The position numbers were made by a program, and so were the translations under genes. Of a DNA stretch of 24,516 nucleotides, positions 1 through 9,000 are shown piece by piece (positions within the stretch are counted from its first letter, which is position 1; every line of letters starts with the position of its first letter). This DNA is from Arthrobacter sp. (lineage in GTDB: Bacteria; Actinomycetota; Actinomycetes; Actinomycetales; Micrococcaceae): positions 1 through 24,516 of the forward strand of contig JAODMS010000076.1 of the NCBI GenBank assembly GCA_025464925.1, written 5' to 3'. The notes under the pieces were generated by a model. That model saw only the letters and a program-made list of their open reading frames with translations, was not told the DNA's origin and ran no database searches.

Positions 1-2438
1 TGGAAGGCTCGTTCCTGGAGTACGCCTATTCAGTGATCTATTCGAGGGCACTTCCGGATGCCCGCGACGGCTTGAAGCCCGTGCAGCGGCGCATCCTGTA
101 CATGATGAGCGACATGGGCCTGCGCCCGGACCGCGGCCATGTCAAGAGCGCCCGCGTGGTGGGCGAGGTGATGGGCAAGCTGCATCCGCACGGCGACGCC
201 GCGATCTATGACGCCATGGTGCGGATGGCCCAGGACTTTTCGCTGCGGCTGCCGCTGATTGACGGGCACGGCAACTTCGGCTCGCTCGACGACGGTCCGG
301 CCGCCCCGCGGTACACCGAAGCCCGTCTGGCGGCCGCGGCGCTGACGCTGACGGACCACCTCGACGAAGACGTCGTGGACTTCGTTCCGAACTACGACAA
401 CCAACTCACCCAGCCGGAGGTGCTCCCGGCCGCGTTCCCGAACCTGCTGGTCAACGGCGCCACGGGCATCGCCGTCGGTATGGCCACGAACATGGCCCCG
501 CACAACCTGGTGGAGGTGATTGCCGCCGCACGGCACCTGATCGGGCATCCGGACGCCACGCTCGAGGACATCATGAAGTTCGTCCCCGGCCCCGACCTCC
601 CCACGGGCGGCCGGATCGTGGGTCTGGACGGCATCCGGGACGCCTACGCCACCGGCCGCGGCTCGTTCAAGACCCGGGCGAAGGTGGAGATCGAACAGCT
701 GTCGGCCCGCCGCACCGGCCTCGTGGTCACGGAACTGCCGTACATGGTGGGCCCGGAGAAGGTGATCGAGAAAATCAAGGACGCCGTGAACGGCAAGAAG
801 CTCACGGGCATCAGCGACATCGTGGACCTCACCGACCGCAAGCACGGCCTGCGCCTGGTCATCGAGCTCAAGAACGGCTTCAACCCCACCGCCGTGCTCC
901 AGCAGCTGTACCGCTACACCCCGATGGAGGACTCCTTCGGCATCAACAACGTGACGCTGGTGGACGGGCAGCCGCAGACCCTCGGGCTGCTGCAGCTGCT
1001 CTCCGTCTACGTGGACCACCGCATCAACGTGGTGCGGCGCCGCACGGCCTTCCGCCTCGGCAAGAAGAAGGACCGCCTGCACCTGGTGGAAGGCCTCCTG
1101 GTCGCCATCGTGGACATCGACGAGGTCATCCAGATCATCCGGTCCTCCGATGAGGCGGCGGCGGCCAGGGAACGGCTGATGTCCATCTACGATCTCTCCG
1201 AAATCCAGGCCAACTACATTCTGGAACTGCGGCTCCGGCAGCTGACCAAGTACTCCCGGATCGAACTCGAAAAGGAGCAGGACGAGCTGCGCCGGGAAAT
1301 CGCCGAGCTCGAGGCCATCCTCGGCTCGAACGAGAGGCTGCGCGGGCTGGTCTCCGACGAACTGGCAGAGATCGCGGAGAAGTACGGAACCCCTCGCCGC
1401 ACCGTGCTGCTTGAGTCCGAGGCGGTCTCCCCCACCGTTGCCGCCGCCCTCGCCGCCGCTCCGGGGGCTCGGGGCAAGGCGGCACCGCTGGTGCTGGAAA
1501 TCGCCGACGATCCCTGCTGGGCCATCCTGACGGCCTCCGGCCAGATTGCCAGGACGGCCAACCAGGACAGCCTGGCGGAATCGGGCCCGCGGACCAGGCA
1601 CGATGTTTTCCGGTCCGTGGTCAAGACCTCAGCCCGCGGCGAGATTGCCGCCGTCACCTCGCAGGGCCGGATGCTGCGCCTGCAGGTGATGGACATGCCG
1701 GTGCTGCCGCCGACGTCGGGAACCCCCAACATGGCCGGCGGCGTTCCGGCCAAGGATTTCATCACGCTGCTGAAGGGTGAATCGCTCGTGGCGTTCGCCC
1801 CGCTGGATGAGGTGCTCGCGATCGGCACGGCGCAGGGCGTGGTCAAGCGCGTCCAGCCGGACTACCCGCTGAACCGCGAGGACTGGGAAATCATTTCCCT
1901 CAAGGACAAGGACACCGTGGTGGGTGTTGCGGCCGCCGGGTCCGACGACGACCTGGTCTTCCTCACCCGCCAGGGGCAGCTGCTGCGCTTCAGCGCCGCC
2001 GCCGTGCGGCCGCAGGGCCGGACCGCCGGTGGAATGGCCGGTATCAAGCTGGCAGCCGGGGACCGGGTGCTGTTTTTCGGTACCGCCGGCGCTGCCGACA
2101 GCGCCGCCGTCGTCGTGACCATCGCGGGAACCGACGGGGCACTGCCCGGCACCGCCCCCGGGGCCGCCAAGGTCACCGCGCTGGCCGAGTATCCGGCCAA
2201 GGGGCGCGCGACGGCGGGCGTGCGGGCGCACCGCTTCCTCAAGGGTGAGGACATGATTCTGATCGCGTGGGCCGGGCACGGTCCGGCCAAAGCCTCCTCG
2301 CTGGCCGGGGTGGCACGGTCCCTGCCCGGGGAGCACGGCCGCCGCGACGGTTCCGGGATTCCGCTCTCCCAGGCCATCGATGCGATCGGGCCCAGCATGT
2401 CCTGGGCTGAGGAAGACTCTTCGGCGGGCGTCGCTTAG
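1..2438 (+). CDS. parC: DNA topoisomerase IV subunit A (ParC), 5' truncated
   Basis: This is the breakage-reunion subunit of a type IIA topoisomerase, which decatenates and relaxes DNA together with the ATPase subunit ParE. The frame is open from base 3, and residues before the first GTG (33) already match the family start ([19 protein letters not shown]), so the true start lies left of the window. Visible features are [12 protein letters not shown], the quinolone-region motif [11 protein letters not shown] (183-215) and the catalytic tyrosine in APRYTEARL (codon 312-314). A coiled-coil arm and a C-terminal beta-pinwheel follow. No QRRGGKG GyrA box is present where gyrase has one (around 1590-1640), which favours ParC over GyrA. 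The position equivalent to E. coli GyrA Ser83 is Ala. The stop codon TAG overlaps the -10 element of the next gene. The parE partner lies at 21128-23236. Confidence 0.93.
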   Translation, partial: EGSFLEYAYSVIYSRALPDARDGLKPVQRRILYMMSDMGLRPDRGHVKSARVVGEVMGKLHPHGDAAIYDAMVRMAQDFSLRLPLIDGHGNFGSLDDGPAAPRYTEARLAAAALTLTDHLDEDVVDFVPNYDNQLTQPEVLPAAFPNLLVNGATGIAVGMATNMAPHNLVEVIAAARHLIGHPDATLEDIMKFVPGPDLPTGGRIVGLDGIRDAYATGRGSFKTRAKVEIEQLSARRTGLVVTELPYMVGPEKVIEKIKDAVNGKKLTGISDIVDLTDRKHGLRLVIELKNGFNPTAVLQQLYRYTPMEDSFGINNVTLVDGQPQTLGLLQLLSVYVDHRINVVRRRTAFRLGKKKDRLHLVEGLLVAIVDIDEVIQIIRSSDEAAAARERLMSIYDLSEIQANYILELRLRQLTKYSRIELEKEQDELRREIAELEAILGSNERLRGLVSDELAEIAEKYGTPRRTVLLESEAVSPTVAAALAAAPGARGKAAPLVLEIADDPCWAILTASGQIARTANQDSLAESGPRTRHDVFRSVVKTSARGEIAAVTSQGRMLRLQVMDMPVLPPTSGTPNMAGGVPAKDFITLLKGESLVAFAPLDEVLAIGTAQGVVKRVQPDYPLNREDWEIISLKDKDTVVGVAAAGSDDDLVFLTRQGQLLRFSAAAVRPQGRTAGGMAGIKLAAGDRVLFFGTAGAADSAAVVVTIAGTDGALPGTAPGAAKVTALAEYPAKGRATAGVRAHRFLKGEDMILIAWAGHGPAKASSLAGVARSLPGEHGRRDGSGIPLSQAIDAIGPSMSWAEEDSSAGVA

Positions 2439-2441
2439 ACT
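2436..2441 (+). promoter_or_regulatory. -10 element of a leaderless promoter for the DinB-like gene
   Basis: TAGACT (TANNNT form) ends exactly six bases before the ATG at 2448, so transcription should begin at the A of ATG. It overlaps the parC stop codon TAG (2436-2438). A weak -35, AAGACT, lies at 2413-2418 with a 17-nt spacer. No Shine-Dalgarno precedes the gene, as expected for a leaderless actinobacterial transcript. No expression data are available here. Confidence 0.6.
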
Positions 2442-2447
2442 GCTGGC

Positions 2448-2966
2448 ATGCCTATCATCCCGGACGCCAAGGACTGGACCTGGGTGCTGTCGCGGCCCTG
2501 TCCGGAGTGCGGATTTGACGCCTCCACTGCTACCCCCGCGACGGCCCCCGGCATCGTTACCAACATGCTCCCGCGGTGGCGGACGGTCCTGCAGCGTCCG
2601 GACGTCGCTGCCCGCCCCGATGACCACACCTGGTCGGCGCTGGAGTACGCCTGCCATGTCCGCGACGTCTTCGCCTTGTTCGACCACCGCCTGGCCCTGA
2701 TGCTCCAGGAGGACGACGCCCGCTTCGACGACTGGGACCAGGACCTCGCGGCCATCGAGAAGGACTACGCCAGCGCCGATCCGGTTCAGACCGGCGCCGC
2801 GCTGACGGCCGCAGGCGAGCAGATTTCCCGCTCCTTCGCGGGCATTCCGGAGGAGCAGTGGGGCCGCAAAGGCACCCGCAGCAACGGTTCGGTGTTCACC
2901 GTCGTGACCTTCGCGCAGTACTTCCTGCACGATGTCGTCCATCACCTCCACGACGTGGAGCGATAG
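2448..2966 (+). CDS. DinB-like (DinB/YfiT superfamily) putative metalloenzyme
   Basis: A 172-aa protein with the four-helix-bundle pattern of the DinB/YfiT superfamily. Many actinobacterial members use mycothiol or another thiol as cofactor, but the reaction of this one is unknown. The probable metal ligands are His70 (in SALEYACHVRDV), His161 and His165 (in FLHDVVHHLHDVER), the usual three-histidine spacing. The N-terminus carries a CPECGFDA motif typical of an actinobacterial subgroup, which is sometimes mislabelled as a methyltransferase. The ATG lies 9 nt after the parC stop with no Shine-Dalgarno, and a -10 element fits leaderless initiation. It faces the GNAT gene with a 26-bp gap. Confidence 0.8.
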   Translation: MPIIPDAKDWTWVLSRPCPECGFDASTATPATAPGIVTNMLPRWRTVLQRPDVAARPDDHTWSALEYACHVRDVFALFDHRLALMLQEDDARFDDWDQDLAAIEKDYASADPVQTGAALTAAGEQISRSFAGIPEEQWGRKGTRSNGSVFTVVTFAQYFLHDVVHHLHDVER

Positions 2967-2992
2967 CGCGTGGGCGGCCGGCGCGGGGGCGG

Positions 2993-3997
2993 CTACAGGC
3001 TCTTGTCCCAGGCCATGCTGCGGTTGACCGCGGTATAGCCCATCTTGGTGTAGAGGGCCAGGGCTCCGGTGGGGTTCTCGGAGTCGACGTCCAGGGAAGC
3101 CTTATCCATGCCGGCCGCGGCGAAGCGGCGTATCGCATCGGCCAGGAGGGCCTGGGCAATCCCCCGGCCCCGGAACTCCCGCCGCACACCCAGCAGGTCC
3201 GTGTAGCCCTCGCGGAAGCCGCGGGTTCCGGCGCTGTCCGCGTCGTGGCTGGCCAGCTGGTAGCCGGCCACCGTGCCAGTGGCCCGTTCCAGGACGACGC
3301 CGCTCAGGTCCGGGCGCGCCTGCGGATCGTTCACCACGAATCCCCAGCCTTCCTCGTCCCGTGGCTCGCTGCCCCAGTGGTCCCGGAAGGCATCGTTGTG
3401 CGCCAACCGCACCGCCTCGTGCAGTTCCGGGCCGAAGGTTTTCAGCTCCAGCCCCTCGTCCAGCACGGCCTCGGGCGGCCGGATATCCAGGGGCCGGTGC
3501 ATCTCGTTGTAATAGCGGACGATCCGGTAGCCGGAACCCTCAAAGAGCGCCGCCTGGTGCGCGTGCTGCTGCTCCATGTGGAGCCGTAACGTGGGCACGG
3601 CAGCGGGCGAACCTGAGGCATCCTCGGCGAACCGCCGGCGGGTCCGCTGTTCCATCCAGCGCAGCAGCCCGGTTCCGATGCCGCGGCCCTGCCACTCGGG
3701 GTCCACGCAGCCGAAGCCGAGCGCCTTGTCCCCGTCCCGGTTCTTCGTGATCCGGCCGTAGGCCCGGATCACGCCCTGCCCGTCGACGCCGAGAACGGTG
3801 TTGGCAGCCACCGGGTTCTTCTTCGATTCGAGGATCTGTGCCAGGTCGGCGCGGCGCTCGAACCAGACGGGCTTTTCGACCGCGGCGGTCCGGGCGATCA
3901 ACGCGGCCCAGCCGGAGAGGTCGTCAGCTCCTGCGGGCCGCCACGCCAGCCGCGGATCCAGGACGGATCGAGGGCCGGTTTCGCGGTGTCCGTTCAT
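2993..3997 (-). CDS. GNAT N-acetyltransferase with two tandem acetyltransferase domains
   Basis: A 334-aa protein with two GNAT folds, probably transferring an acetyl group from acetyl-CoA to an amine. The N-terminal copy has the acetyl-CoA loop QGRGIGTG (about residues 102-109) following CVDPEW. The C-terminal copy has LLGVRREFRGRGIAQALL (about 268-285) and the closing motif LDVDSENPTGALALYTKMGY. The two-domain layout and this last motif resemble mycothiol synthase MshD, but the strict MshD features cannot be confirmed by eye, so the substrate is left open. The ATG at 3997 is preceded at exactly six bases by TAGCCT, suggesting a leaderless transcript. The 3' end converges on the DinB-like gene. 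Confidence 0.85.
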   Translation of the reverse strand: MNGHRETGPRSVLDPRLAWRPAGADDLSGWAALIARTAAVEKPVWFERRADLAQILESKKNPVAANTVLGVDGQGVIRAYGRITKNRDGDKALGFGCVDPEWQGRGIGTGLLRWMEQRTRRRFAEDASGSPAAVPTLRLHMEQQHAHQAALFEGSGYRIVRYYNEMHRPLDIRPPEAVLDEGLELKTFGPELHEAVRLAHNDAFRDHWGSEPRDEEGWGFVVNDPQARPDLSGVVLERATGTVAGYQLASHDADSAGTRGFREGYTDLLGVRREFRGRGIAQALLADAIRRFAAAGMDKASLDVDSENPTGALALYTKMGYTAVNRSMAWDKSL

Positions 3998-4003
3998 GGG
4001 AAC

Positions 4004-4009
4004 AGGCTA
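4004..4009 (-). promoter_or_regulatory. -10 element of a leaderless promoter for the GNAT gene
   Basis: On the minus strand TAGCCT (TANNNT) ends six bases before the ATG at 3997, placing the predicted transcription start on the start codon. No clear -35 and no Shine-Dalgarno are visible. The geometry is the same as upstream of 2448 and 4585. Confidence 0.5.
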
Positions 4010-4032
4010 ACGGCCCGCGTGTTGACGCGCCA

Positions 4033-4064
4033 GAAGCGGAGGCAGCATGCACCCGCACCGCTTC
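4033..4064 (-). terminator. weak hairpin downstream of the lipoprotein gene
   Basis: GAAGCGG (4033-4039) and CCGCTTC (4058-4064) form a 7-bp stem with an 18-nt loop and no U-tract. It sits 20 bases after the lipoprotein stop and before the GNAT promoter. A terminator role is only suggested by its position. Confidence 0.3.
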
Positions 4065-4084
4065 GCCGCAGTGCCGGCTTTCCC

Positions 4085-4585
4085 CTATCGGGTAAGGGTG
4101 ATTGGCTTCATCGGCATGACACACGAGGCCCGTTCCAGAACCACCGCTGCTCCGTCGGCACGGTTGTTCTTGCCGGTGTCATCGCACCAGTCGACGTTGT
4201 ACGGCGTGGCGGTGATGGCCGCGTCACCGACGGCTGCCTGAACCGGGACGTCAAAGGCGTAGGCGAACCCGCCGGCGTCGTTCATCGGGGCAGTTGCGTC
4301 GAGGACCTTCACGCCGGTCGCATCGGTGACGGTCACGTGGATCAAGGCGTTCTGGCCGAACCGGGGATTGCAGTCGGCGTCCGGGGCAGTGACCGTCACC
4401 TGCTCGCCGGCTTTCGCACGCGGCGGGTTCACCGAAAACTCGGGTGGAAGGCAGGGCTGCTGTCCTTGACCCGAGGAAAGAGCGCACCCGGCTACAGACG
4501 CAACTGCCAGGATGCCGCCAATCGCAAAGGCGACGGATAGACGCGGGGTGGGATACCGAACGGGATACCGGAAAGGGAGCGACAT
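4085..4585 (-). CDS. putative secreted lipoprotein with an Ig-like domain
   Basis: A 166-aa protein of unknown function. The N-terminus has basic residues, a hydrophobic stretch (LSVAFAIGGILAVASVAGC) and a lipobox VAGC with the lipidated cysteine at about residue 34. The mature part looks like one beta-sandwich domain of Ig-like type (VNPPRAKAGEQVTVTAP, then ALIHVTVTDATG), with several cysteines that could form disulfides. I chose ATG 4585 over the longer frame to 4765. The short start puts the signal peptide at the N-terminus and avoids a same-strand overlap with the next gene, and CATAAT sits exactly six bases before it. The upstream 60 residues of the longer frame look like non-coding read-through. 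Confidence 0.7.
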   Translation of the reverse strand: MSLPFRYPVRYPTPRLSVAFAIGGILAVASVAGCALSSGQGQQPCLPPEFSVNPPRAKAGEQVTVTAPDADCNPRFGQNALIHVTVTDATGVKVLDATAPMNDAGGFAYAFDVPVQAAVGDAAITATPYNVDWCDDTGKNNRADGAAVVLERASCVMPMKPITLTR

Positions 4586-4591
4586 TTCTTC

Positions 4592-4597
4592 ATTATG
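4592..4597 (-). promoter_or_regulatory. -10 element of a leaderless promoter for the lipoprotein gene
   Basis: On the minus strand CATAAT (one mismatch to TATAAT) is followed by GAAGAA and then ATG at 4585, the same N6 spacing as at the two other leaderless candidates. GAAGAA could alternatively act as a very weak ribosome binding site, but its spacing to ATG is zero. Confidence 0.5.
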
Positions 4598-4628
4598 GTC
4601 GGATTTGGCCCTGTTCTCTGCCGAACGT

Positions 4629-5111
4629 TCAGTGGGCCTGCTTTTGGCCGGTGGAATGGTGCCGGCAAGCCAGCCGTCGAGTATGAAAGCCTGCCAGCAA
4701 CCCGGAGACTGCGGCGAGGCCTGCTCCGATGCCTGCCAGTGCCCAACCGGTTGCTCCCAGGACATGGAACGCGGTGACGGTGTAAAAGGCCGTCATCGCA
4801 CCTGCTCCTAATCCAGCAGTGAGCGCGCGTGGCAGGATGTCTGACGAGGACGTAGTGGCTTCAATCCAAAGTGCGGCTACGGAGCCGGCACACGCTGCCA
4901 GGCCGACAATGGTTCCGACGCTGAGCCCGATCAGGGCCATGAAGAGGATCTGTCCGCCGTTCATGCCCCAAAGTCCAAACCGCTCCGGATACAGGGCCGC
5001 CTGAACGGTGGAAAACCCTGATACGCCCGCGCTGATGCACGCACCCAGCAGGGCTCCGGTGAAGACAGCGCGGACAAAGAGCGGCGAAGTGGGGTCCCGG
5101 AAGGCCAGCAA
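4629..5111 (-). CDS. small putative integral membrane protein
   Basis: A 160-aa protein of unknown function, rich in Gly/Ala, with about four predicted membrane segments (roughly residues 12-33, 55-80, 90-112 and 118-143) and a short basic tail (HTRRLACRHH). The frame opens with TTG at 5111 directly after an in-frame TAG, so it cannot be longer. No better ATG or GTG appears before the first membrane segment. It ends 43 bp before the lipoprotein start and may be cotranscribed with it. It is divergent from the HNH gene. The start codon is uncertain because no convincing Shine-Dalgarno is seen. Confidence 0.55.
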   Translation of the reverse strand: MLAFRDPTSPLFVRAVFTGALLGACISAGVSGFSTVQAALYPERFGLWGMNGGQILFMALIGLSVGTIVGLAACAGSVAALWIEATTSSSDILPRALTAGLGAGAMTAFYTVTAFHVLGATGWALAGIGAGLAAVSGLLAGFHTRRLACRHHSTGQKQAH

Positions 5112-5194
5112 CTAGGGCAGTCTTTAATCGGATCGAGCTGCGGACCGCTCACGTTCGAACGGGATCCGGGCTCGATGTCTCAAGGAAGGACGCC

Positions 5195-6064
5195 ATGACA
5201 GCCATCATTTTGGAGTGGAACCCCGAGCGCTGGAATGGCTGGAACTACGACGCTGTGGTGGAGCAGGTCGCGGAAACAGGCCAGTTCCTGGACAGGTGGA
5301 GTGTCGGCCTCCGCCGGAACATCCGGCCCGGCGCTGACGCGTGGCTTCTCCTCCAAGGCCAGAGCCAGTCCAGCAGGGGGCTCATCGGGCACGGCATCGT
5401 CATGTCCGAAAGCTATGAAGCGCAGCACTGTTCGGATCCGGAAGACACGACGAGGTATGTCAGTGTCGCCTTCGATGCGCTGCTTCCGATGGGTGAACAA
5501 ATACCGCCTTCGGCGCTCCAGGAAGCCGTCCCCGGTGTGCCTTGGAAGACTGGCCTCCGCAGCTCCGGGACAGCTGTGGATCCCGCTGCGGAGCCGGACC
5601 TTCACCGCGTCTGGCGCGAACTGGGACCGGAAACTGCATCTGACCCCACCCAGCCTGTTCCTGGCACGTACCCCGAAGCAGCCGTCAGCCGGGTCCAGGT
5701 GAACCGCTACGAGCGAAGCCCGGAGGCGCGTCGGGTCTGTCTGGCCTTCCACGGGACCTCCTGCGCGGCGTGCGGTTTCTCCTTCGAGATCGCCTATGGG
5801 GAGATTGGCAGAGACTTCATTCATGTCCACCATGTCGTGCCCGTCTCGCAGCTGGGCAGCGCGTACCAGCTGGATCCGGTGACGGATCTCGTGCCGCTGT
5901 GCGCCAACTGCCACGCCATGGCCCACCGGGGCGTGAGCACGCCGCGCACCGTGGCGGAGTTGCGCCGTGCCATTGCCGCTGCCGGCTATTTGTCCGGCCA
6001 GTCCGTCGACGACAGGACGTTGGAAGCCCAGGACGCGGCACGCCGGATTCTCGGTGAGCAGTGA
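5195..6064 (+). CDS. PUA/EVE-like plus HNH endonuclease, predicted modification-dependent restriction enzyme
   Basis: A 289-aa two-domain protein. Residues 1 to about 105 (ILEWNPERWNGWNYD, DRWSVG, IRPGADAWLLLQG, IGHGIV) look like the EVE/PUA-like fold that in other nucleases reads modified cytosine. Residues about 180-250 form an HNH/McrA-type nuclease: two cysteines in SCAACGF, HVHH at residues 210-213, and CANCHAMAH supplying the second zinc pair and the metal-binding His. This order matches known type IV restriction enzymes that cut 5-methyl- or hydroxymethyl-cytosine DNA; activity on such DNA here is inference. The start is set by a strong AAGGAAGGA at 5182-5190. No methyltransferase is nearby, as expected for a stand-alone type IV enzyme. 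It is a single gene converging on the FnIII-nuclease gene with a 28-bp gap. Confidence 0.82.
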   Translation: MTAIILEWNPERWNGWNYDAVVEQVAETGQFLDRWSVGLRRNIRPGADAWLLLQGQSQSSRGLIGHGIVMSESYEAQHCSDPEDTTRYVSVAFDALLPMGEQIPPSALQEAVPGVPWKTGLRSSGTAVDPAAEPDLHRVWRELGPETASDPTQPVPGTYPEAAVSRVQVNRYERSPEARRVCLAFHGTSCAACGFSFEIAYGEIGRDFIHVHHVVPVSQLGSAYQLDPVTDLVPLCANCHAMAHRGVSTPRTVAELRRAIAAAGYLSGQSVDDRTLEAQDAARRILGEQ

Positions 6065-6092
6065 ACTGATCCATTCCCTTCGAAAATGCCCG

Positions 6093-9000
6093 CTACGGCA
6101 GGCCGACGACCGCGAACAGCATGTTGTGGTCCGACGGCATGGCCCCGATGTAGTTTCCGGCGCTGTCGATGGCGGCGACATGCTCGTAGCTCTGGACGCG
6201 CATCTTGGAAGTGAAGATGTAGTCGAGGTACGACCCGAGCGTGCCTGGGGCGCCCCTGATGGCCAGGCGACTGTACCCATTGAAACTGTGCACCTCGCCG
6301 TTGATGACCTTCTCGGCCGTGGCGTCACCGCTGGCGTAAGTGCTCCAGTAGGTATTGCCGAGCGGGTCGACCAGTCCGGCGCCGACGATGACGTCATAGG
6401 CGGAGTTGGAGGGCTTCACGTACTTGCTGGAGTTCATGTCTCCGACCAGAATGACCGGCAGCTGTCCGGCGTTCTCCCGGGCGATGACGTCCATGACCGT
6501 TTGCGCCTGCTGGCGGCGCAGCTCGACGTATCCGTCCTCTTTCCTGGCCTCGAGGTGTGTGTCGGCGAAGAAGAAATGCTTGCCGGTGGACAGCTGGACA
6601 ACCTCCGCCCAGGCCACGTACCGGTCGGTGTCCAACGGGACCAGCTCCGGCAGGATCTTCGAGCCGGAGCGGACGAGGGAGACCTTGTCCGCGTTGTAGA
6701 AGATCCGCGTCCCCAGCGAGGCGCCCTGATCGGCGTAGACGCAGCCAGAGGGGCTCTGCGGGTTTACGCAGTTGTTGCGCTTGTCGTTGGTCAGCGCGTA
6801 GGACCCGCCTGCGGCGTTGAGACCCTCCCGGAGGTCCTCAAACTGGGACAACCCGCCGGGCCGGTCCACATCTTTCAGCCAGCCCTGGGACGTCTCCTGG
6901 AAGCCGATGATGTCCGGCATCCGGGAAATTACGTTGGCGATGATGCCGTTCCGGCGGTCCGTCCAGGGGGCTTCCCCGGCCACGGTATCCGTGCAGTTGG
7001 CGCAGCGGACGTTGTAGGACGCCACGGCCAGCGGGCTCGCGACAGGCGCGAGCACCGGGATCTTGGGCGTCCTGGCGGCCAGGACCGGCGAGTAGTCTGT
7101 CAGCGTGTTGCCGGCCATGTCGAGGGCGCGGACATTGATGTAGAAGCCGGTGTCAGCTGCCAGTCCTCGGATTTCGGCAGCAGGGCCGGTGAAGCGGTAA
7201 GACTTGGCGCCCGCCATGTCAGCGTTCGTGCTGATCCCCACGCGGTACTGGGTGGTCCCGGACACGGCACCCCAGGTGAGGTTCAGGACCGACGGGGTGG
7301 CACGGCTCACCGCGAGCCCGGCAGGCGGTAGCGGCGGCGCGACCTTCGTTCTGGCTTGGAGTGCCGGCGAGTAATCGGTGATGGCATTGCCTGCGGCGTC
7401 GGTCGCCCGGACCTGGATGTAGTATGCCGAGTCCGGCGTCAGGTAGTAGATCGTCCGGCCGGCCGTGGCCGTGTCCCGATAGATGGCCTTGCTCATGTCC
7501 GCAGAGGGCGAGTATGCCACGCGGTAGGCGGCGGCTCCCGCCACGGGCTTCCAGGCCAGATCCAGCGAGTCATGATCACCACCGGTGACGGAGAGACCGG
7601 CGGGGGCCGTGATCATCGCGGTGGTCTTCACCATAAGGGACGGCGAATACGGCGATATACCTAGTCCTGCGCCGTCAATGGCACGGACCTGCACGTAGTA
7701 GGCGGTCCCCGGAGCCAGGTAATAGATGGTCCTCTTCGGGGCAACCGTGTCGCGGTACGTCGCACCGCTCATGTCCGCGTTGGTTGAGTACGCCACCCGG
7801 TATCCGGCCGCCCCCGCTACGGGCGCCCAGCTCAGGTCTGCGCTGTCGTTGTCCACGGCAGTGGCCGCCACGTTCGACGGGGCCAGGACCTTTTTCGCAG
7901 TCCTGATGGTCAGCGTGGAGGAGTAGGCGGTGATGCCCGTTCCTGCGGCGTCGACCCCACGGACCTGGACGTAGTAAGCGGTGTCCGGCGTCAGGTAGTA
8001 GATGGTCCGCCCGGGCGTGGCAGTGTCCCGGTACACCGCAGCTTTCATGTCGGCGCTGAGTGAGTAAGCCACCCGGTAGCCGGCGACGCCGGGAACGGGC
8101 GTCCATGCGATCGTCGCCCTGTCCTCGCCGACGGTCCCGGCGGTCAGGGCCGTGGGGGCGGGCAGCTGCGCAAAGGTCTTGCCGCTGACGGCCGTGGAGT
8201 ACCCCGTCAGGGTGTTCCCGTCAGCCTTGAGCCCCTTGACCTTGAAGAAGTAGGTGGTCCCCGGTTTGAGCCCGTTCACGGTGCCGGTCAGCCCGGTGAA
8301 GGACCCGTACGCGGCGCCCAGCATATCCGCGGTGGTGGCGTACGCCACGCGGTACCTGGCAGCCTGCGGAACGGCGCCCCAGCTCAGGACGGCGGAGGCC
8401 TGCCCAGGCTTGGCCGTGAGTCCGGCAGGAGCCGGCGCCCAGGGCGTTCCTGCCGTCGCGGAGGCTGAATACCCGGTCAAGGGTGCCCCGGCCGCGCTGG
8501 TGACCTGGACCTGCGCGTAATAGGTGGTCGCGGAGAGGAGTCCTTCGATACGGCCGGCCGGTTCTTTTACCACGGACTCCTTGGCCCCCACCATGTCCGG
8601 GCGGTCCGATACGCGCAGCCGGTAAGCCTCGGCGCTGGCCACTTCATTCCAGCTCACGCGCAGAGCGGTGCCCTCACCGACCGCCTTCACACCGGAGGGG
8701 ATGGTGAATACCGCATTCGGGTCAGGTTTCGTCTTGACCGCAACGGCCGCCGAGTAGGGGCCGAGCCCGTCGCCCAGGGCGCTGATGACCCGCACTTTCG
8801 CGTAGTAGGTCGTGCCGGACTTCAGCCCGGTCACTTCTGCCGAGGTGCCGGAATAGCTGTAGTAGACCGCGCCCGTCATCTGCGGGTTGGTGGCCAGCAT
8901 GAGCCGGTACCGCGGGGCTCCCGCGACGGCGCCCCAGGAGAACCTGGCCGAAGTCAGGGTTTGCGCGGACGAGCCAAGCCCGGAAGGCGCAAGGTACGTG

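Noticed and set aside
2946..2960. Inverted repeat CTCCACG-A-CGTGGAG as a terminator of the DinB-like gene
   Set aside because: It lies inside the last codons, has a one-base loop that cannot fold as RNA without opening the stem, and has no U-tract.
4586..4765. N-terminal extension of the lipoprotein frame to 4765
   Set aside because: It would put 60 unrelated residues before a clear signal peptide and overlap the same-strand membrane protein gene. ATG 4585 has its own -10 element.
5152..5161. Palindrome CGTTCGAACG upstream of the HNH gene as a possible SOS (LexA) box
   Set aside because: Actinobacterial SOS boxes have the form GAAC-N4-GTTC, and this element has the half sites in the opposite order with no spacer. 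It may be chance or another operator.
7060..8990. Regular repeats as a CRISPR array
   Set aside because: The period is about 276 bp, the repeats diverge, and they are in frame within one large coding sequence for FnIII modules.
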